Positions 33,451 to 45,756 of a DNA stretch of 64,000 bases are shown piece by piece; position 1 is the stretch's first letter; the number at the start of each line of letters is the position of its first letter. The notes under the pieces were generated by a model. The model made no database searches. It was not told the origin of the DNA and saw nothing but the letters and a program-made list of their open reading frames with translations. The position numbers and the translations under genes were made by a program. The DNA is from Neofusicoccum parvum (taxonomy: Eukaryota; Ascomycota; Dothideomycetes; Botryosphaeriales; Botryosphaeriaceae): NCBI GenBank assembly GCA_020912385.1, contig CP087207.1:2666001-2730000 (forward strand). Direction: 5' to 3'.

Positions 33451-33885
33451 CACTCTCGTCTGGCGGTAGATACCAGAAGGGCTTGCGGAATCGTTTGATA
33501 TACCAAGGGATCCTACTTGACGGTCACTGCTACTGCAACCTTGCGAGGCCGATCGGGGCACTCTCATGCTTGTGCCTCCGTTTCTCTTGATGTTGCGTTT
33601 CTGGTGGTGAGGCACTCTGAAGCATTTGTCCGGCCGTGAAAATACCCGTAAATTTGTTCCAAGCTATTCAAACAAATGCTTCATGCTCACTTCCGCTGCC
33701 ATGTTGCTCCACTTCACGCACATATCAGTGTTTTGCAAGACCCTCGTTGTTTATTCCTCTGCGCAGAATCAGCACTTTGCATAGTCCGAAAGATCTTCAA
33801 AGCCCAATACAACCTCAGAAGCACTGAGAAAGAAAAGAAATCCTCTTCCTCAAATGAACCGCCCACTGGTCCTCCAGTCGTCTGT

Positions 33886-35333
33886 TCACTCACCTAAAAG
33901 CCTCACCAGCGCATCGACCATCCCCCTCGCAAACCCCTCATCATTAACATGCCTCTCATCCTCCACAACCCTCACCCCACTTCCTGCCAACCCCTCCCTC
34001 ACCGCCTTGAACAACGCCTCATCCGCCTCCTTATCCTCAAACGGCCCGCCCTCCACACTCATCAAGCTCACACCCCCCCTCGGCACCCACACCTCGCACC
34101 TCCCCTTCCCCTCCCTCAGCTTCGCCGCCACATCGCGGCCGACCTCGGCGCACTCCTCCGGGCTGGTCCGCATCAGCGTGACGCTCGGGTTGTGCTCGAA
34201 CAGCGTCCGGCCCGCGCCCGCGCCCGCGTACCGCTCGGGCACGGTGCCGCGCGCGCCGAAGTTGGCCATGTCGGTCGCACCGAGCGAGACGACCTGCGGG
34301 AGGCCGGCGGCGGCGGCGGCGGCGAGGCGCGTCGGCCCGGCCGACATGGTGGCGCCGGGGACGTGGTGGTCGGCGAGCTCGGTGGTGGTCAGGTCGATGG
34401 CGGCGTCGAGGCGGTGCGTGGTGACGAGGCGCTCGTAGGCGAGGCCGCCGTGGCCGGTGGCGTGCTGGAGGGATTGGGTTAGGAGGTTTCTTCTTTTCTT
34501 TCTTTTTTTTTTTCAGCTGGGGCTGAGGGGTGGCTTACGAAGATGTGGGTGTCCGGGAAGGTGTAGGGGCATTGGGAGGCGGGCTGGGAGGAGAGCGTGG
34601 AGAGGTAGGCGCGGATGGCAGTGACGGCCGGTGTGGTGACGCCGAACATGGTGATTCCGAGGCGGATGGGGATTTTGCCGTTCTCGTCTTTGGAGCGGGT
34701 GCCTGCTGCGGCGTTGCGGGTTTCCGCTGCTGCCTTGTCGCGGCTGAGCTTCTGCTGGTACGCGGAGGCCATGCCGAAGATGGCGCCGGCGGCGTTGGAG
34801 AGCACGGTGCGGAGGATGGTGTTCAGCCCGGCTATGTCGACGATCGAGTACATCAGGGTTATGTCGGTCTCGCCGATGATGGGGCCCGTCTCGCCGCTGG
34901 CGATCGTGCTGACGATCAGTTTTGGGAATCCCATGGGAAGGGCTTCGCGCATTACGGCGGCGGCGAGGGATGTTCCGCCGCTGCCACCGAGGGACAGCAC
35001 TCCAGAGACGGAGTAGTTGGGGCCTCTTGATTCATTGGAGGATGATGTTCCCTGATGCTCGAGGAGGTCGCGAACATAGTTCGTGGCACAGGCGGCCATA
35101 TGCTTGTTCAGCTCACCACGATCGAGCTTGCTGATGTCTGATGGTGCACCGTCTGGTGCGTATTTTGTGGTGAGGTCCGTTGGGGACACAGTAATGGCGG
35201 GGTCGGAGACAGGAGTGCGACCAACATCGACCAAGGTAACATCGGTATCTTGGTGGCCGAGGATCTGCTCGCGGACATAGAGCAGCTCCTCAAGCTTGGT
35301 ATCGCAGGTGCCAAGGAGAAGGATGTGTGGCAT
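33886..35333 (-). CDS. UPF0261 / Tm-1-like ATP-binding domain protein
   Basis: Two exons on the minus strand, 35333-34539 and 34464-33886, with a 74-nt purine-rich intron; 457 residues, typical for the family. Family landmarks: LLGTCDTKLEELLYVRE at the N-terminus, the glycine-rich VLSLGGSGGTSLAAAVMREALPMGFPKLIVSTIASG, GNTDITLMYSIVDIAGLN-type sequence (here GETDITLMYSIVDIAGLN), TMFGVTTPAV, and after the junction HATGHGGLAYERLV and TMSAGPTRL. Tm-1 of tomato, which has this domain, binds ATP and inhibits replication of a plant tobamovirus; the native role in fungi is unknown. Divergent from the TIM-barrel gene 583 bp away, whose product corresponds to the other half of plant Tm-1. Confidence 0.9.
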
Positions 35334-35915
35334 CGTGATAAGTGGAATGGTTACTTAGGGGGAAAGAATATCGAAAATCGAGGAATTGCTTGACCAGAGA
35401 CAGCTGGTCGAAATCATCAGGTCGTTGAAACCAGCACTGAGCGGGAGCGGACGTTGAAATCGATTCCAGAGGAATATGCGTACGTCAGATGAGAGCAGCC
35501 TGTTGTACGGGTGCTGTGTTCCCAAGGCCAGAGCAAGGCAAGAGCTGCTCGCTCAATGACGATGCCGAGGTTACCCGACTATTCGACGTGGTTTCGGTGA
35601 TATTGCTATCAACAACTCGTCTGATGGGGCAAAAGAGGTTGCTACAAGCCGAAGAAGCGCATACACGTCCACTCGACGTCACATCGCTGCCCTGAGGCTG
35701 CCGCGTATTGGCGGGAGGAGGGGCTGGCAAGAAGGGAGATCGACAAGGGCGGGGCTGAGGTGACGCCATCATGCAGGCGGGGCGCAGGACTTTTGACTCG
35801 GGCGAGAGAAAGCGGGAAACCGCACGACGACGTGACGAAGACTCTTGTGAAAATAAAAGAAAGCCAGCTTGTCTCCCACTCTTACCTCCTGAAAGCAACC
35901 AGACTTGGCGACGCG
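35334..35915. promoter_or_regulatory. divergent promoter region of the Tm-1-like pair
   Basis: About 580 bp between the two start codons, with no other gene. It would carry the promoters of both genes and makes co-regulation plausible. No specific operator recognised. Confidence 0.5.
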
Positions 35916-37056
35916 ATGGCTCCACCAACGAACCGTGCAGAGATCCTCGCAAAGCTGCGCTCCGACGCGGCCAATGGCAAGTCCATCGTCGGGGCAGGAG
36001 CAGGTTAGTCTCTGCCAATGCTTCCGCCGGCTGGCAGCAGGGGTGTGCAGCGGGAAGTCTGGATGGAGACGCTGACAGTTCGGGTGCAGGCATCGGGCTC
36101 TCCGCCAAATTCATCGAGAAAGGCGGCGGCGACCTCATCATCATCTACAACTCCGGCAGGTTCCGGATGGCGGGTCGAGGCTCGGTAAGGACTTCTTCTC
36201 TGTGTCTGGTGACCAGGTCAGAGGAACGGCGGCAAGTAACGGATGTGCTTTCGTACAGCTGGCCGGTCTGATGCCATACGGAAACGCCAACGACGTGGTG
36301 CTGGAGATGGTGAGCCAACCCGGCTAGTGCCCCAACGGGCTCAGCGGTGCTGATACGGCACACAGGCGACCGAGGTCCTCCCCGTCGTTGAGCACACGCC
36401 GGTGCTCGCCGGCGTGTGCGCTACGGACCCTTTCCGGTCAGTACCGTCGTTCCTGAAGCAATTGAAGGACATGGGGTTCGCAGGAGTGCAGAACTTCCCA
36501 ACGGTATGTTGCCACTCAATCTGAGCCACTATACCAGGGCCAGGGTGCCCCTGACACGATACGCGAAGAGGGCTCACCATGGCTACATCAGGTTGGCCTC
36601 ATCGACGGGCAGTTCCGCCAGAACCTCGAGGAGACCGGCATGGGCTTCGATGCCGAGGTGGCGATGGTCAGGACGGCGCGCGAGATGGGCCTCCTGACCA
36701 CTCCCTATGCCTTCAACGTCGAGGAGGCGGAGAAGATGGCTCGCGCCGGCGCGGACGTTCTCGTTGCACACATGGGCTTGACGACGTCCGGGTCGATCGG
36801 GGCGCAGAGCGGCAAGAGCCTTGACGACTGCGTGCAGCTAATCCAGGAGATGCGCGACGTCGCGGTCAGGGTCAGTCCGGATGTGCTGGTGCTCTGCCAC
36901 GGTGGCCCGATCGCAGCGCCCAAAGATGCGGAGTATGTGCTTGCGCGCACGAAGGGGGTGCACGGCTTCTACGGGGCCAGCAGCATGGAGCGGCTGCCGG
37001 TGGAGGAGGCCATCACGAACATCACCAGGGAGTTCAAGCGCGTCCGGGCGGCGTGA
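35916..37056 (+). CDS. PEP-hydrolase-like TIM-barrel protein (Tm-1 C-terminal-half type)
   Basis: Five exons (35916-36003, 36090-36184, 36259-36309, 36366-36503, 36592-37056), 278 residues, the usual length of the TIM-barrel signal transduction / PEP hydrolase-like family. Motifs: [87 protein letters not shown], and [20 protein letters not shown] near the end. All junctions keep phase and restore these conserved blocks. The enzymatic activity is not established from sequence. The divergent neighbour encodes the UPF0261 domain that is fused to this one in plant Tm-1, suggesting a shared pathway or complex. Confidence 0.9.
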
Positions 37057-38971
37057 GCATCTGTAGCGACGTACCTGAGAACGCAGACGAGATGATGGTC
37101 CCTGAATCGGCGCCATGCGCACGGGGCCGCTTACTACACGCACATGGAGGATTCGCATGATGGCTGAGGTGATGAAGATCGTCCGTGGGTGCTCTAGGCG
37201 GACCGTTTGTGGGGAAGACGGCTTGGACGTCGAGCAGCGCGACAGCAGGATCGGGGCGATGCGGCGCTGATTCGACCACCTTGCAGCCTCCGGACGCTGG
37301 CAGCAGCGGTACACCGCCTCGCGGCGGCGGGCGATTGGCCGCCGCGGCGCAGAAGTTTGTCGCGGTGACGGCTGCTGCAGCCTTACCACCACGTATGCCC
37401 GGCCGGGGCGCTGGGCGACGAGCCTTCCGCGCAGAACTAAACACGGGCAGAGAGGGCGACCGGGCGTGCCAGGGCGGCCGCTTGGGTCAGCCAGGCCGGG
37501 GCCGGGGCGGGCGCGCTAGCGGATAGGTGCGGTGGAGAGCGTTTGAGACGGGGCCCGTCGAGCGGACAAAGCCAAACCTCCAGCCCATTGTCGTCTCGGC
37601 TGCGCACCCTGGCGCGCCAGCAGCTGTTGGGGCCGCCGCGGCGATTGGCGACGCAATAATAGCAGCCGCCGCCGCCGCTCATTTCCCGCCCACGCACCGC
37701 GCGCGCGCGGAGCACTTGCAATCTGGTCGTCGTCTTGCCCTGGCCGTGCGCGCCTTGGGCCCTCGGTGCGGCTTGGAGCTGCGCTGCAGGGCGTTTCCGC
37801 CGGCTGGGATGCCATGGGCCCCGCCAGGGATCGTTGGGCGCGCGGATAGCTGGCGGGCGCGCGGGCGCATCGCGCGCGCCCGGTGATAGGCTGCGGCCAC
37901 TACAGGCGGCCTGGGAACGGCCGTGACCAGGGTCAGTTGGCCTAAAGCGTGCGGGCTCGCGCGCAGACGACGCCGTGGCATGGGCTGCTGCGTCGAGCGA
38001 GTGTTTGGACGCGCTTCAAACAGCGCTGCGCTGCGCCGGGCTCAGGGCCCCTCGGTGCTGCGAGGAGGCTTCAGCGCGACCGGGGGGCTTGCCAGCCCGC
38101 GACACGCTCTGTGTCTGGCCTGGCACGCTGCTGTTTGCTGGCACCTGAACGCGTGCGGACCCAGGCGTCACGAGTTGCTGCGCGCTGCGGCTGCACTGCC
38201 TGTGATCCAATAAGCGCAGCGGGGGCCGGCCGATCAAGAGCGCAAGCCGCTTTCACCGTCAGTCCCAGTCTCCCGTCATCTGCCCTGGCCCCAGAGCCCT
38301 GCCAGCAACGCATCAACGACACCGCGCTCGCTCGCCTGCCTCTGCCTCTGCCTCTGCCTCACCGAAGCCTGCCCGCACCCTCCCTCCCGCCAGCAGCGAC
38401 ACCGCGACCCCCGCGACGAGACGAGCCGCAGAGCGAGCCCGTGCCTGCAATCCGCGCCACTGCCCTTGGTGTTACGTGCGCCGTCCTTCCTTCCCTACTC
38501 GGCCCAGCCCACCAGCAGGCATTTGCGCCCGCCGCAAGCCACAGCCCGCCAGCCTCACCCTCCGCCCTCCCACCGCGCCCCAGCTCCGAGCGACCTCTCT
38601 CTTGCCACGACGCCGACCGCTCGCCCTCCGTGCCCGAGCCCTCGCGCCGCACCGAGTCCTCGCCGCCGCCCAGCCCTCACACCGCGTCCGCGACTGTGCA
38701 TGGTTGTCCGCCGGCTGACCTCCAGCCTAGCTACCGCTGGCTGCCTGGCTGCATCGCCCTTCGATCAGCCCAGCTGGTAGCCTCCTGCCGCGCGACCGCG
38801 CCCTTCGCCCTTTGCCCTCGACGCGCCCGGCCTCCCCTCCTCCGCCGTCGCCCGCACCTTCCTGCCCTCGCCGACACACCACCGCGCGAGCGCTGATCGA
38901 CACCGTCCCCGGCTGGCTTGGGGTTTTCTGCTTGCACCGCCTGACGACCAGGCCCTGGATATCTGTCCATC
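37057..38971. other. GC-rich intergenic region, 1.9 kb
   Basis: Between the TIM-barrel gene and the Med15-like gene. The right half is strongly C-rich on the plus strand and probably contains a long 5' leader; a (TGCCTC)4 run lies at about 38337-38360. Long Ser/Pro/Arg-rich frames are composition artefacts. No gene recognised. Confidence 0.5.
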
Positions 38972-41900
38972 ATGAACGCCCAAAACTTCGGCAACATGAT
39001 GGGCGCGCAGCAACCGCCGCAGCAGCAGCACCCGCCGCAGCAGCAACGACTACAGCAGGTTATTCTGGCACAGCTGCGACAGTCGCACCGCCCGCAGCCT
39101 GGACAATGGCAGGCCACCCTCAACGCAGAGCAGCGCGCAGGCATGCTCTGGAACATGTAAGTGGCTTCGTTGCTTCACCTCGCCGATCGCCGCCATCACT
39201 AACACCTGCCAGCTACACTGCGATAAGGCTAGCAAAACCGGAGGCGCCCGACCAGCAGGTCTTGCAAATGGCCTTTGGCAACGAGAACGAACGTTTTGTC
39301 AAGGCACAGAGCCGGGTAAGAGGCTGCACGTGCACCTGACATCGAACCATGGTACTGATCTTCCTCAACAGGATGACTACATAAGGACCGTCAAGGAACT
39401 GTTGCAGCGTCTCCAGACCATGCGACAGCAGAACATGCAGAACATGCAAGCACAGATGATGCAACCCGGCAACAACGCTGCGAATCCGCAGCCGGGTATG
39501 ATGGCGCACACCCAGATGCAGCCTAGCGGATCCAACCAAGGCCAGAACGGGTTCCAGCAGCCGTTTCCTCCTCAACTACAGCACCAGATGCAGGCCTCCC
39601 CTCTTCCGATGACCCAAAATCCTTCGTCGATGGGAATGGAGAATCCAGGTCTTCAGTCTCAGGCCCAACAACAACAAAACATGCAACAACAGCAGATGCT
39701 GAGGCAACAGCAGATGTCCCCGGAAGACCAGCAGAAGGTTGAGACTTTAGCGAGGAATCTACGGTCAAGAATCGGCCCAGAAGAGGAAGGAAAAATCAGA
39801 AGCCAACTCGCGGCACTTGCTCCCGAGAGAAGACAGATGCTGGAACAACGCGGTGTCGACCCGATTATGTTACATTGTCGGAATCGGGCAACGACAATAT
39901 TGATGCAGATGAAGAAGAGTCAACAGACAGGACAGGGCGGTCAGTTTGGACAGCAGCATAATCAGGGTATGGGTCGTGGGGCGCCGAATCAAGGAATGAT
40001 GCAGAGGACGCCGCAGATGGGAAATGCGCAACCGCAACAAGGGGGTCTTCCGGGAAATGCCGACTTCGACTTTGCTCAGCTCACCAATCAGCAAGCTGAC
40101 GCCATGCGCTCTGCCCAGGCAGGCCACGATGTCGTGCCCGCCAGCAACAACGCCAGCATTAACCAGATGGGCGGTTTCAACCCGATGAGCGGTAACCAGC
40201 CCGGGCAAGCGAACGGCCAAAATATGGCGCCTGGACAGAATAGGAACCCCGGCCAGCAACCCCCATTCAATTTGCAGCAGGCGCAGCGAGAGAATGCGAT
40301 TCGACAAATGCAGGCTCAGGCTCAGGCACAAGCACAGGCGCAAGCTAGAGGCCAAGGGATTCCTCAATCTCAAGCACAGGCTCAGCAGATGGCTCTTCGG
40401 AATCAAATGGGGGGCTTCAACATGGGGCCCGGTCAGCCCCAGAACGGAGCAATGCCGATGCTGACACGGCCAATGGTGCCACCTGGTCAGCAAGGAAATT
40501 CGACCCCTCAGCCGAGGCCGCAGCAACCCGGTCAGCAATTGCCCCAGAATATGGGCCCCGGCATGAATGCTGCACAAGCAGTCCAAATAGCGCAACAGAG
40601 AGCCGCGGCTGCTCAGGCTCAGATGCCAGGGGCCCCCCAAGCTTCCCGAGCGAATCAAATCCCTGCGGATGTGCCTCTGCCTCTGAGGCAGAAGATGATG
40701 GAGTTGCCCGAGGATCAATTCCGCGTAGTGTTGGGAAGGTGGTTGACTAATCCTGCACGGCAGCAGTGGGCCGCCAATGGAAATGTCTCCCAGCCTGGTC
40801 AGCAAATGACCCCGCAGGCTTTGCAGGGCGGACAACCAGGAGCACCTATGGGTATGGGACAAAATTTCTTGCAACAAAATCAACAAATGGGAGCCATGAA
40901 CCCTGCGCAGATGCAGCAGCGACTCCAGCAAGAACTGCTACGACGACAGCAGCAACAAGGCGGTCCAGCCCTGAACCCCCAAATCCTTCAGCGAATGGAT
41001 CAGACCCCATTCCCCCCGGTCGTCATCCAGGGCATCAAGAACCAGGGAGTCACCATCCCGGACAATATTAGGCTCTGGGGCCAGTTGAAGGAGTGGGCGT
41101 CTAGGAACCCGAATAATGTGTCAATGGACAAGCTGAACGACTTCCAAAGGGTCCACTACGACCGGATGACGCAACAAGCACAACAGCAACAGCAACAGCA
41201 GCAGGCGAACAATGCAGGAATGCACGGACTTCCTGGAGGATTGCCCAACGGGGCTGGCCCTCTTGGCCCAGGCCACCCGAACGGACAGGCTCCACAGGCG
41301 CCCATGATGGCTGCGGGTGGCGGAAATCCAGCTCAGGTGCAACAACAGATGGCTGCTGCTGCACAGCGTCAGCGCATTTTCACTCTTGCCCAGCAAATCT
41401 CGCCACAGGACATCCAGAGGATAAGACAACAACAAGGCCAAAAAGTTGCCAACATGACTGATGATGCGCTAAGGCAGCAGATCGCCGTGATCAGGTTGCA
41501 ACAGCAACGAACTCTGCAACAGCAGAACCCGCAACAGGGCATTATGCCTCAAGTACCAGTCGGTAACATGGGCGTACCCCAGGCTCCAAACATGCAGCAA
41601 CCGCAACGCCCGGGCCAGCCGCCTCAGCCACAGCCAACTCCCCAACCGAAGCCCACTCAGCAGCCTCAGGCACCCCAAAGGCTTGGACCTCAGCCTGGCC
41701 AGGCGCCGAATGCTACTCCCAAGACTCAGGCGCAAAAGAGTCTCAAGCGGCCGTCGAGTGATGATGTTGTCGAAGTTCCGGACCCCAGCAAACCCCAAGC
41801 GCCGTCAATGCAGCCGTCTCAATCTCAGCAACGGCCACCGAGCTTGACCAAGGAACAGTTCAACTCTTTGACACAGCAGCAGCAGCTGCAGTATCGCCAG

Positions 41901-43961
41901 TCGATGTTTCAAGCCGCTCAGGCGCAGGGCAACAAGCAGCTCCAGGGCAACAACGCTCCCCAAGGTGCCCAACAGGATAACTTGAAGCAGCAATTCACCG
42001 CGATGATGCAAGAGAGCATGAGAACAATGAATCTAGAGAACAAACCTCATGTCGACGTTCCGCCGGAGGCGAGGGCGCAGATGGCGGCGGAGATCCAGAA
42101 GGCTGGTCAATGGATAACCAAGCTCGACCAAATCATGTTTATGGATTGGGTCAAGCACCGGAACAACGATCGTTCGAAACATCTAATCAGCGTGGTAAGT
42201 ATAGTCCTCTAGCCATTCTTGTAGGATGTTGCTAACTTTCAACAGCGCCACATGCTGCACTCACAGCTCGATTCTCATAAGAGATTGAAGGAACATCTTA
42301 CTATCACCCCTCAAGCGATGCAAAAGATTATACAGCAAGTTGTTGGCTTCATCAAGCAAGTGATGGTGGAAAATCAGGGCGAAAAGGCTCAACCGCAGCC
42401 CGGCGGACAAGATGGTACGCACCAGCAGACCCAGCAACAACAGCAAGCTGCGGCACGTTCCCAAGCCCAAGGTGGGCAGGGGGCGGAGCTCAATGCTGTC
42501 AACTTGGAGAAGCTGCGACAAGAGCAACTGCAGCGCCCACGAGCACCTTCCAACGCTGGCGCCAAGCCTCCAGCTGCTCCAACTTCCACTCAGCCTCCTT
42601 TCTCATTCGGCGGTGCACAATCTCCGAATGGCGCGCCCGTGTACGCTCCGGGTGCCGTGAACTCGCTCACGCCGGAGAAGCTCAAGATGCCATCGGTGAA
42701 AAAGAGAAAGACGATGAACGGTGCCTCGACGGCCTCTACGCCCGCTCAGACGACACCAGTCCACACCACGTCACCGATGGTTGGTACCAAGGCATCTCCA
42801 GAAATGAGGCGCGAGGGAACCCAGCAGACCATGCCTCCTAAGCCGCGGTTCACCTGTCCACACTTGACGTGTGACTACAGCGCTAAAGGGTTCGAGGCCA
42901 AGGATGAGCTTGATTTGCACATCAAGGATGCGCACGCCAAGGTGGAAGACCCTCTTAAGTTCGCCATCGAAAACGTTGCTGAGGGATTGGGCCTTAATCC
43001 TGATGGCACCCCCAAGCAAGCGAAGATGGATATCAATGCGAACATCCGCGGCAGACCTGCTCCTTCAATGTCGAAACAGCCGATGGCGACGAAGCCCGGC
43101 CAAACTCCTCAGATCAAGGCCGAAGCCGGTACGCCCGCTACAGGTGCGGGTGCAACACCCATGAACCGCGTACCTACGCAGACTGGCATGAAGAGTTCCC
43201 CGTCGGCCAGTTTCAAGACACCGCAGGCGGCCATCAAGGCGCAGACTCCTGGCTCCAGTGGTGCTCCTGCCATGAACCGCACGCCCAGCAAGGCTGCGAA
43301 AGATGCTAACAAGCCAGCTGATGCAATCATGGAGGACCAGATCGCACCGAAGCCTACGACCAACCCTTGGGACGAATGCCCTATTTCGCCATCTCAGCTT
43401 CACTTCATGTTTGCTGATGAGGATCTCGCCAAGCAAATGCTCGAAATGTCAAATAGCTCCTTCATCGCCAAGGAGGATCTCGAGAGAGAAGAGCAGGAGA
43501 AGAATCAGGAGAAGGTAGAGCCTCGCAGCACGACCCCTGCTACTACTCCTTCTCCAGCTTCGACTAAGGATTCCAAGGAGACGGGCAGCAGCGATATCAG
43601 CGAAAACGACAAGCTCAACATCACCATCGCGGGCGACGATGCCGAGTGGAACCAGCGCGCTTTGGAGGCGGATGTGGATTTCAGCAGCATGATGGACTCT
43701 CTGTTCGTGCTCGATGACTCCAACAACATGACGCTTCCCCAGAACGAGGACAACCAGGAAATGACGGGTCCGTACGGGTTCTGGCGTGACAGCCTCGGCA
43801 CGGGTGACGATAAGATCCCCAACTGGGAAGCTACAGAGCTCGGCGCGACCTACGACTTCCTTAACGCTCCCCCCGCGCCAACGGACGAGCAGGACCTCAA
43901 GGACTTGTTTGGGATCACGACCGGTATGGACAGTCTAGAGGATTTGGGAATGGCAGGCTAG
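38972..43961 (+). CDS. Mediator subunit Med15/Gal11-like, glutamine-rich coactivator
   Basis: Four exons (38972-39156, 39213-39315, 39372-42194, 42246-43961), 1608 residues. The N-terminal region (GQWQATLNAEQRAGMLWNIY through DDYIRTVKELLQRLQTMRQQ) has the helical pattern of a KIX-like activator-binding domain. About 900 residues of Gln/Asn/Met/Pro-rich sequence follow with short helical islands (LPEDQFRVVLGRWLTNPARQ; FPPVVIQGIKNQGV; LWGQLKEWASRNPNNVSMDKL). A block before and across the last junction (WITKLDQIMFMDWVKHRNNDRS, then RHMLHSQLDSHKRLKEHLTI) is conserved-looking. A C2H2-like finger (CPHLTCDYSAKGFEAKDELD, then LHIKDAH) and an acidic C-terminus (WDECPISPSQLHFMF; PPAPTDEQDLKDLFGI) complete it. 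It would link activators to RNA polymerase II in the nucleus. Assignment rests on architecture and composition. Confidence 0.8.
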
Positions 43962-44980
43962 CCATGGGTGGTTTGAAACGGCCTTGGCCTGTTCTCTGCA
44001 CATGTCGGGGTAGATTTTGCTTCACTTGCTCCCTTTTTGGTTCTTTTACACATTGCTTTCATTCCCCCGTTATGTTCTTTTGCTCGTGGGTTCGATTTTC
44101 TTGGAGTAAGACTTTCTCGCAGTTTTTTTTTTCCGCTCGCAGTTTCGTTTATAGGGCCTCGGGGTAAAGGGAATGGGAAACTGGTACAATGGCCACGGCC
44201 ATAAAGAGGGCGCAAAGAGCGGGTTGCTTGGTTTACTAGGGGTTCTCTATGGAGTTTTCCGTCAGGACTCTTGGGTTTCCCTGAGTTGGCCTCGTTGGGC
44301 CTCATCACACCGGAATTGGCGTAGTTTTGCGGACTTATTCCCCTTTCATTTCGCAATTGCGTTTGCTTTTTCGTTTTGCACATTTTGCACCGGGGGCATC
44401 GTACGGCCTGCTTTTTCTTCGACTTTCTTGTGCCTTTTCTTTTGCTTTGGCGGACAAACTTTCCCCCTTTCCAGCGATTTCAAACAAATACCCCGACAAA
44501 TTTTCTCTCCTTGGTTGGTCACGGTGTTGCAATGGATTATGCCATCCCGTTGTTTCTTCTTTCTTAGTAAAGAAGAGAGAAGGCATGGATACCGGCGCAT
44601 ATGAAAGGAAACTTCCGGGTTTTGGGGGGCATCGAACTTCTCTTTTTGTAACCACAGGAGTTTCTCTTTTTTTTTTAAACGCGAAAGGGGAATAAAAGCG
44701 CTTATACTGCAATTTGTTTTTCAAATCACACACGCCTTAACTGAATAGATACTTCCCTTTGTTCACTGTTGCAATCACGTTCCATTGCTACCGTTTGCCG
44801 TGATACTGGCCACGAGGTGACGGGCATCGCGTGTCTTGTGGCACTGAACACCAGTACAGAGTGTCTTCCACTGCAACAGTCGTCACGCCGACTGGGTGCC
44901 GGTGTGTTTGTTGAGCAAGATGGAGCCAGCAACTCACACGCACAAGATAACTGCGGACTGCGCGAAGGAAGACATCAGAA

Positions 44981-44987
44981 TTTAGCC
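44981..44987 (-). promoter_or_regulatory. XlnR/Xyr1-type site (GGCTAAA)
   Basis: TTTAGCC on the plus strand, i.e. GGCTAAA on the minus strand, 770 bp before the xylanase start. It matches the known XlnR/Xyr1 core GGCTAA. Function is inferred from the motif and the neighbouring gene only. Confidence 0.4.
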
Positions 44988-45203
44988 TGAATGGTGTAGC
45001 CCAGCCGGGTCCTGCGCGTGCGGCTGATCGTAACCCCCGCAAAAACGGCTCCACGCGCAGCTGCACTCCACAACTCGGCGTCGCCCAGCGCTGTGGCGTT
45101 TTCTGCCCAGTACCCGGCTCGACTCAATCAGTGCGACCGGCCGGATGGAAAGCGAAGTTCGGAGCATCGCCCCCGGGATATTATAATCTTTCATGTCAAC
45201 GAC

Positions 45204-45210
45204 TTTAGCC
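45204..45210 (-). promoter_or_regulatory. second XlnR/Xyr1-type site (GGCTAAA)
   Basis: A second exact TTTAGCC, 547 bp before the xylanase start and 223 bp from the first. A CreA-type CCCCGG lies 33 bp to its left at 45171-45176. Confidence 0.4.
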
Positions 45211-45628
45211 TGGCTGTGATTCCGAGTTCCTGGTACTATCCATTGCGCCTCCATTTCCAAGCACATCTCGTCATTGTTCGGGATGAACTTCCTTTCAGCT
45301 TTACAACTCGAGCCCTCGGGCTCTAATTTACACAATGGTTTATCCAGAGAACAATTGTGTCATGTCCTTCGCCTCTTCTTTTGGGCCTCCTCCCGCTATG
45401 CTCCGACAGTAGAGCATGCATGTGGCTCATGGCGCTGCACGTTTTTACCCGGTCGTCGATCTCCCGCGCTTATTTCATGTCCCATAGCCAGGGCTTTCTC
45501 CGCATGGAATGATCCTAGCATGCATGTGGCGTTCCTGGTCTGTCAGGGGGCGGACCGGCAAAGGAGGGGAAAAGGAAAAAAAAGTATTGAAGGCACTAAG
45601 TGGGCGGAAGTCATCGAACAATCTAGCG

Positions 45629-45636
45629 ATATAAAG
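45629..45636 (+). promoter_or_regulatory. TATA box of the xylanase gene
   Basis: ATATAAAG about 120 bp before the start codon, followed by a pyrimidine-rich leader. Confidence 0.5.
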
Positions 45637-45756
45637 TCACGACCCTGCCCCCTTCGGATATTTATCTCTCAGTAGTCAGTAAGGATCGTCATTTTTTTTC
45701 TACACTTCGCTGCGTCCTACGGTGCTACTCTTTCCCTCTTTTCTCCTCGATTTAAA

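Larger units (their letters stand above)
32501..33885. other. intergenic region with structured repeats
   Basis: Convergent region between the coiled-coil membrane gene and the UPF0261 gene. The central part (33186-33450) holds a hairpin, a 57-bp tandem duplication and a tRNA-like sequence, listed separately. The rest shows nothing. Confidence 0.5.
43962..45756. other. intergenic region, 1.8 kb
   Basis: T-rich 3' flank of the Med15-like gene (T-runs near 44124 and 44657) and the promoter of the xylanase gene. Short frames on both strands show no recognisable protein. XlnR-type motifs and a TATA box are listed separately. Confidence 0.5.

Noticed and set aside
37949..38896. 315-codon Ser/Pro/Arg-rich plus frame upstream of the Med15-like gene
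   Set aside because: Low-complexity frame caused by high GC content; no motif, and overlapping frames of the same length exist.
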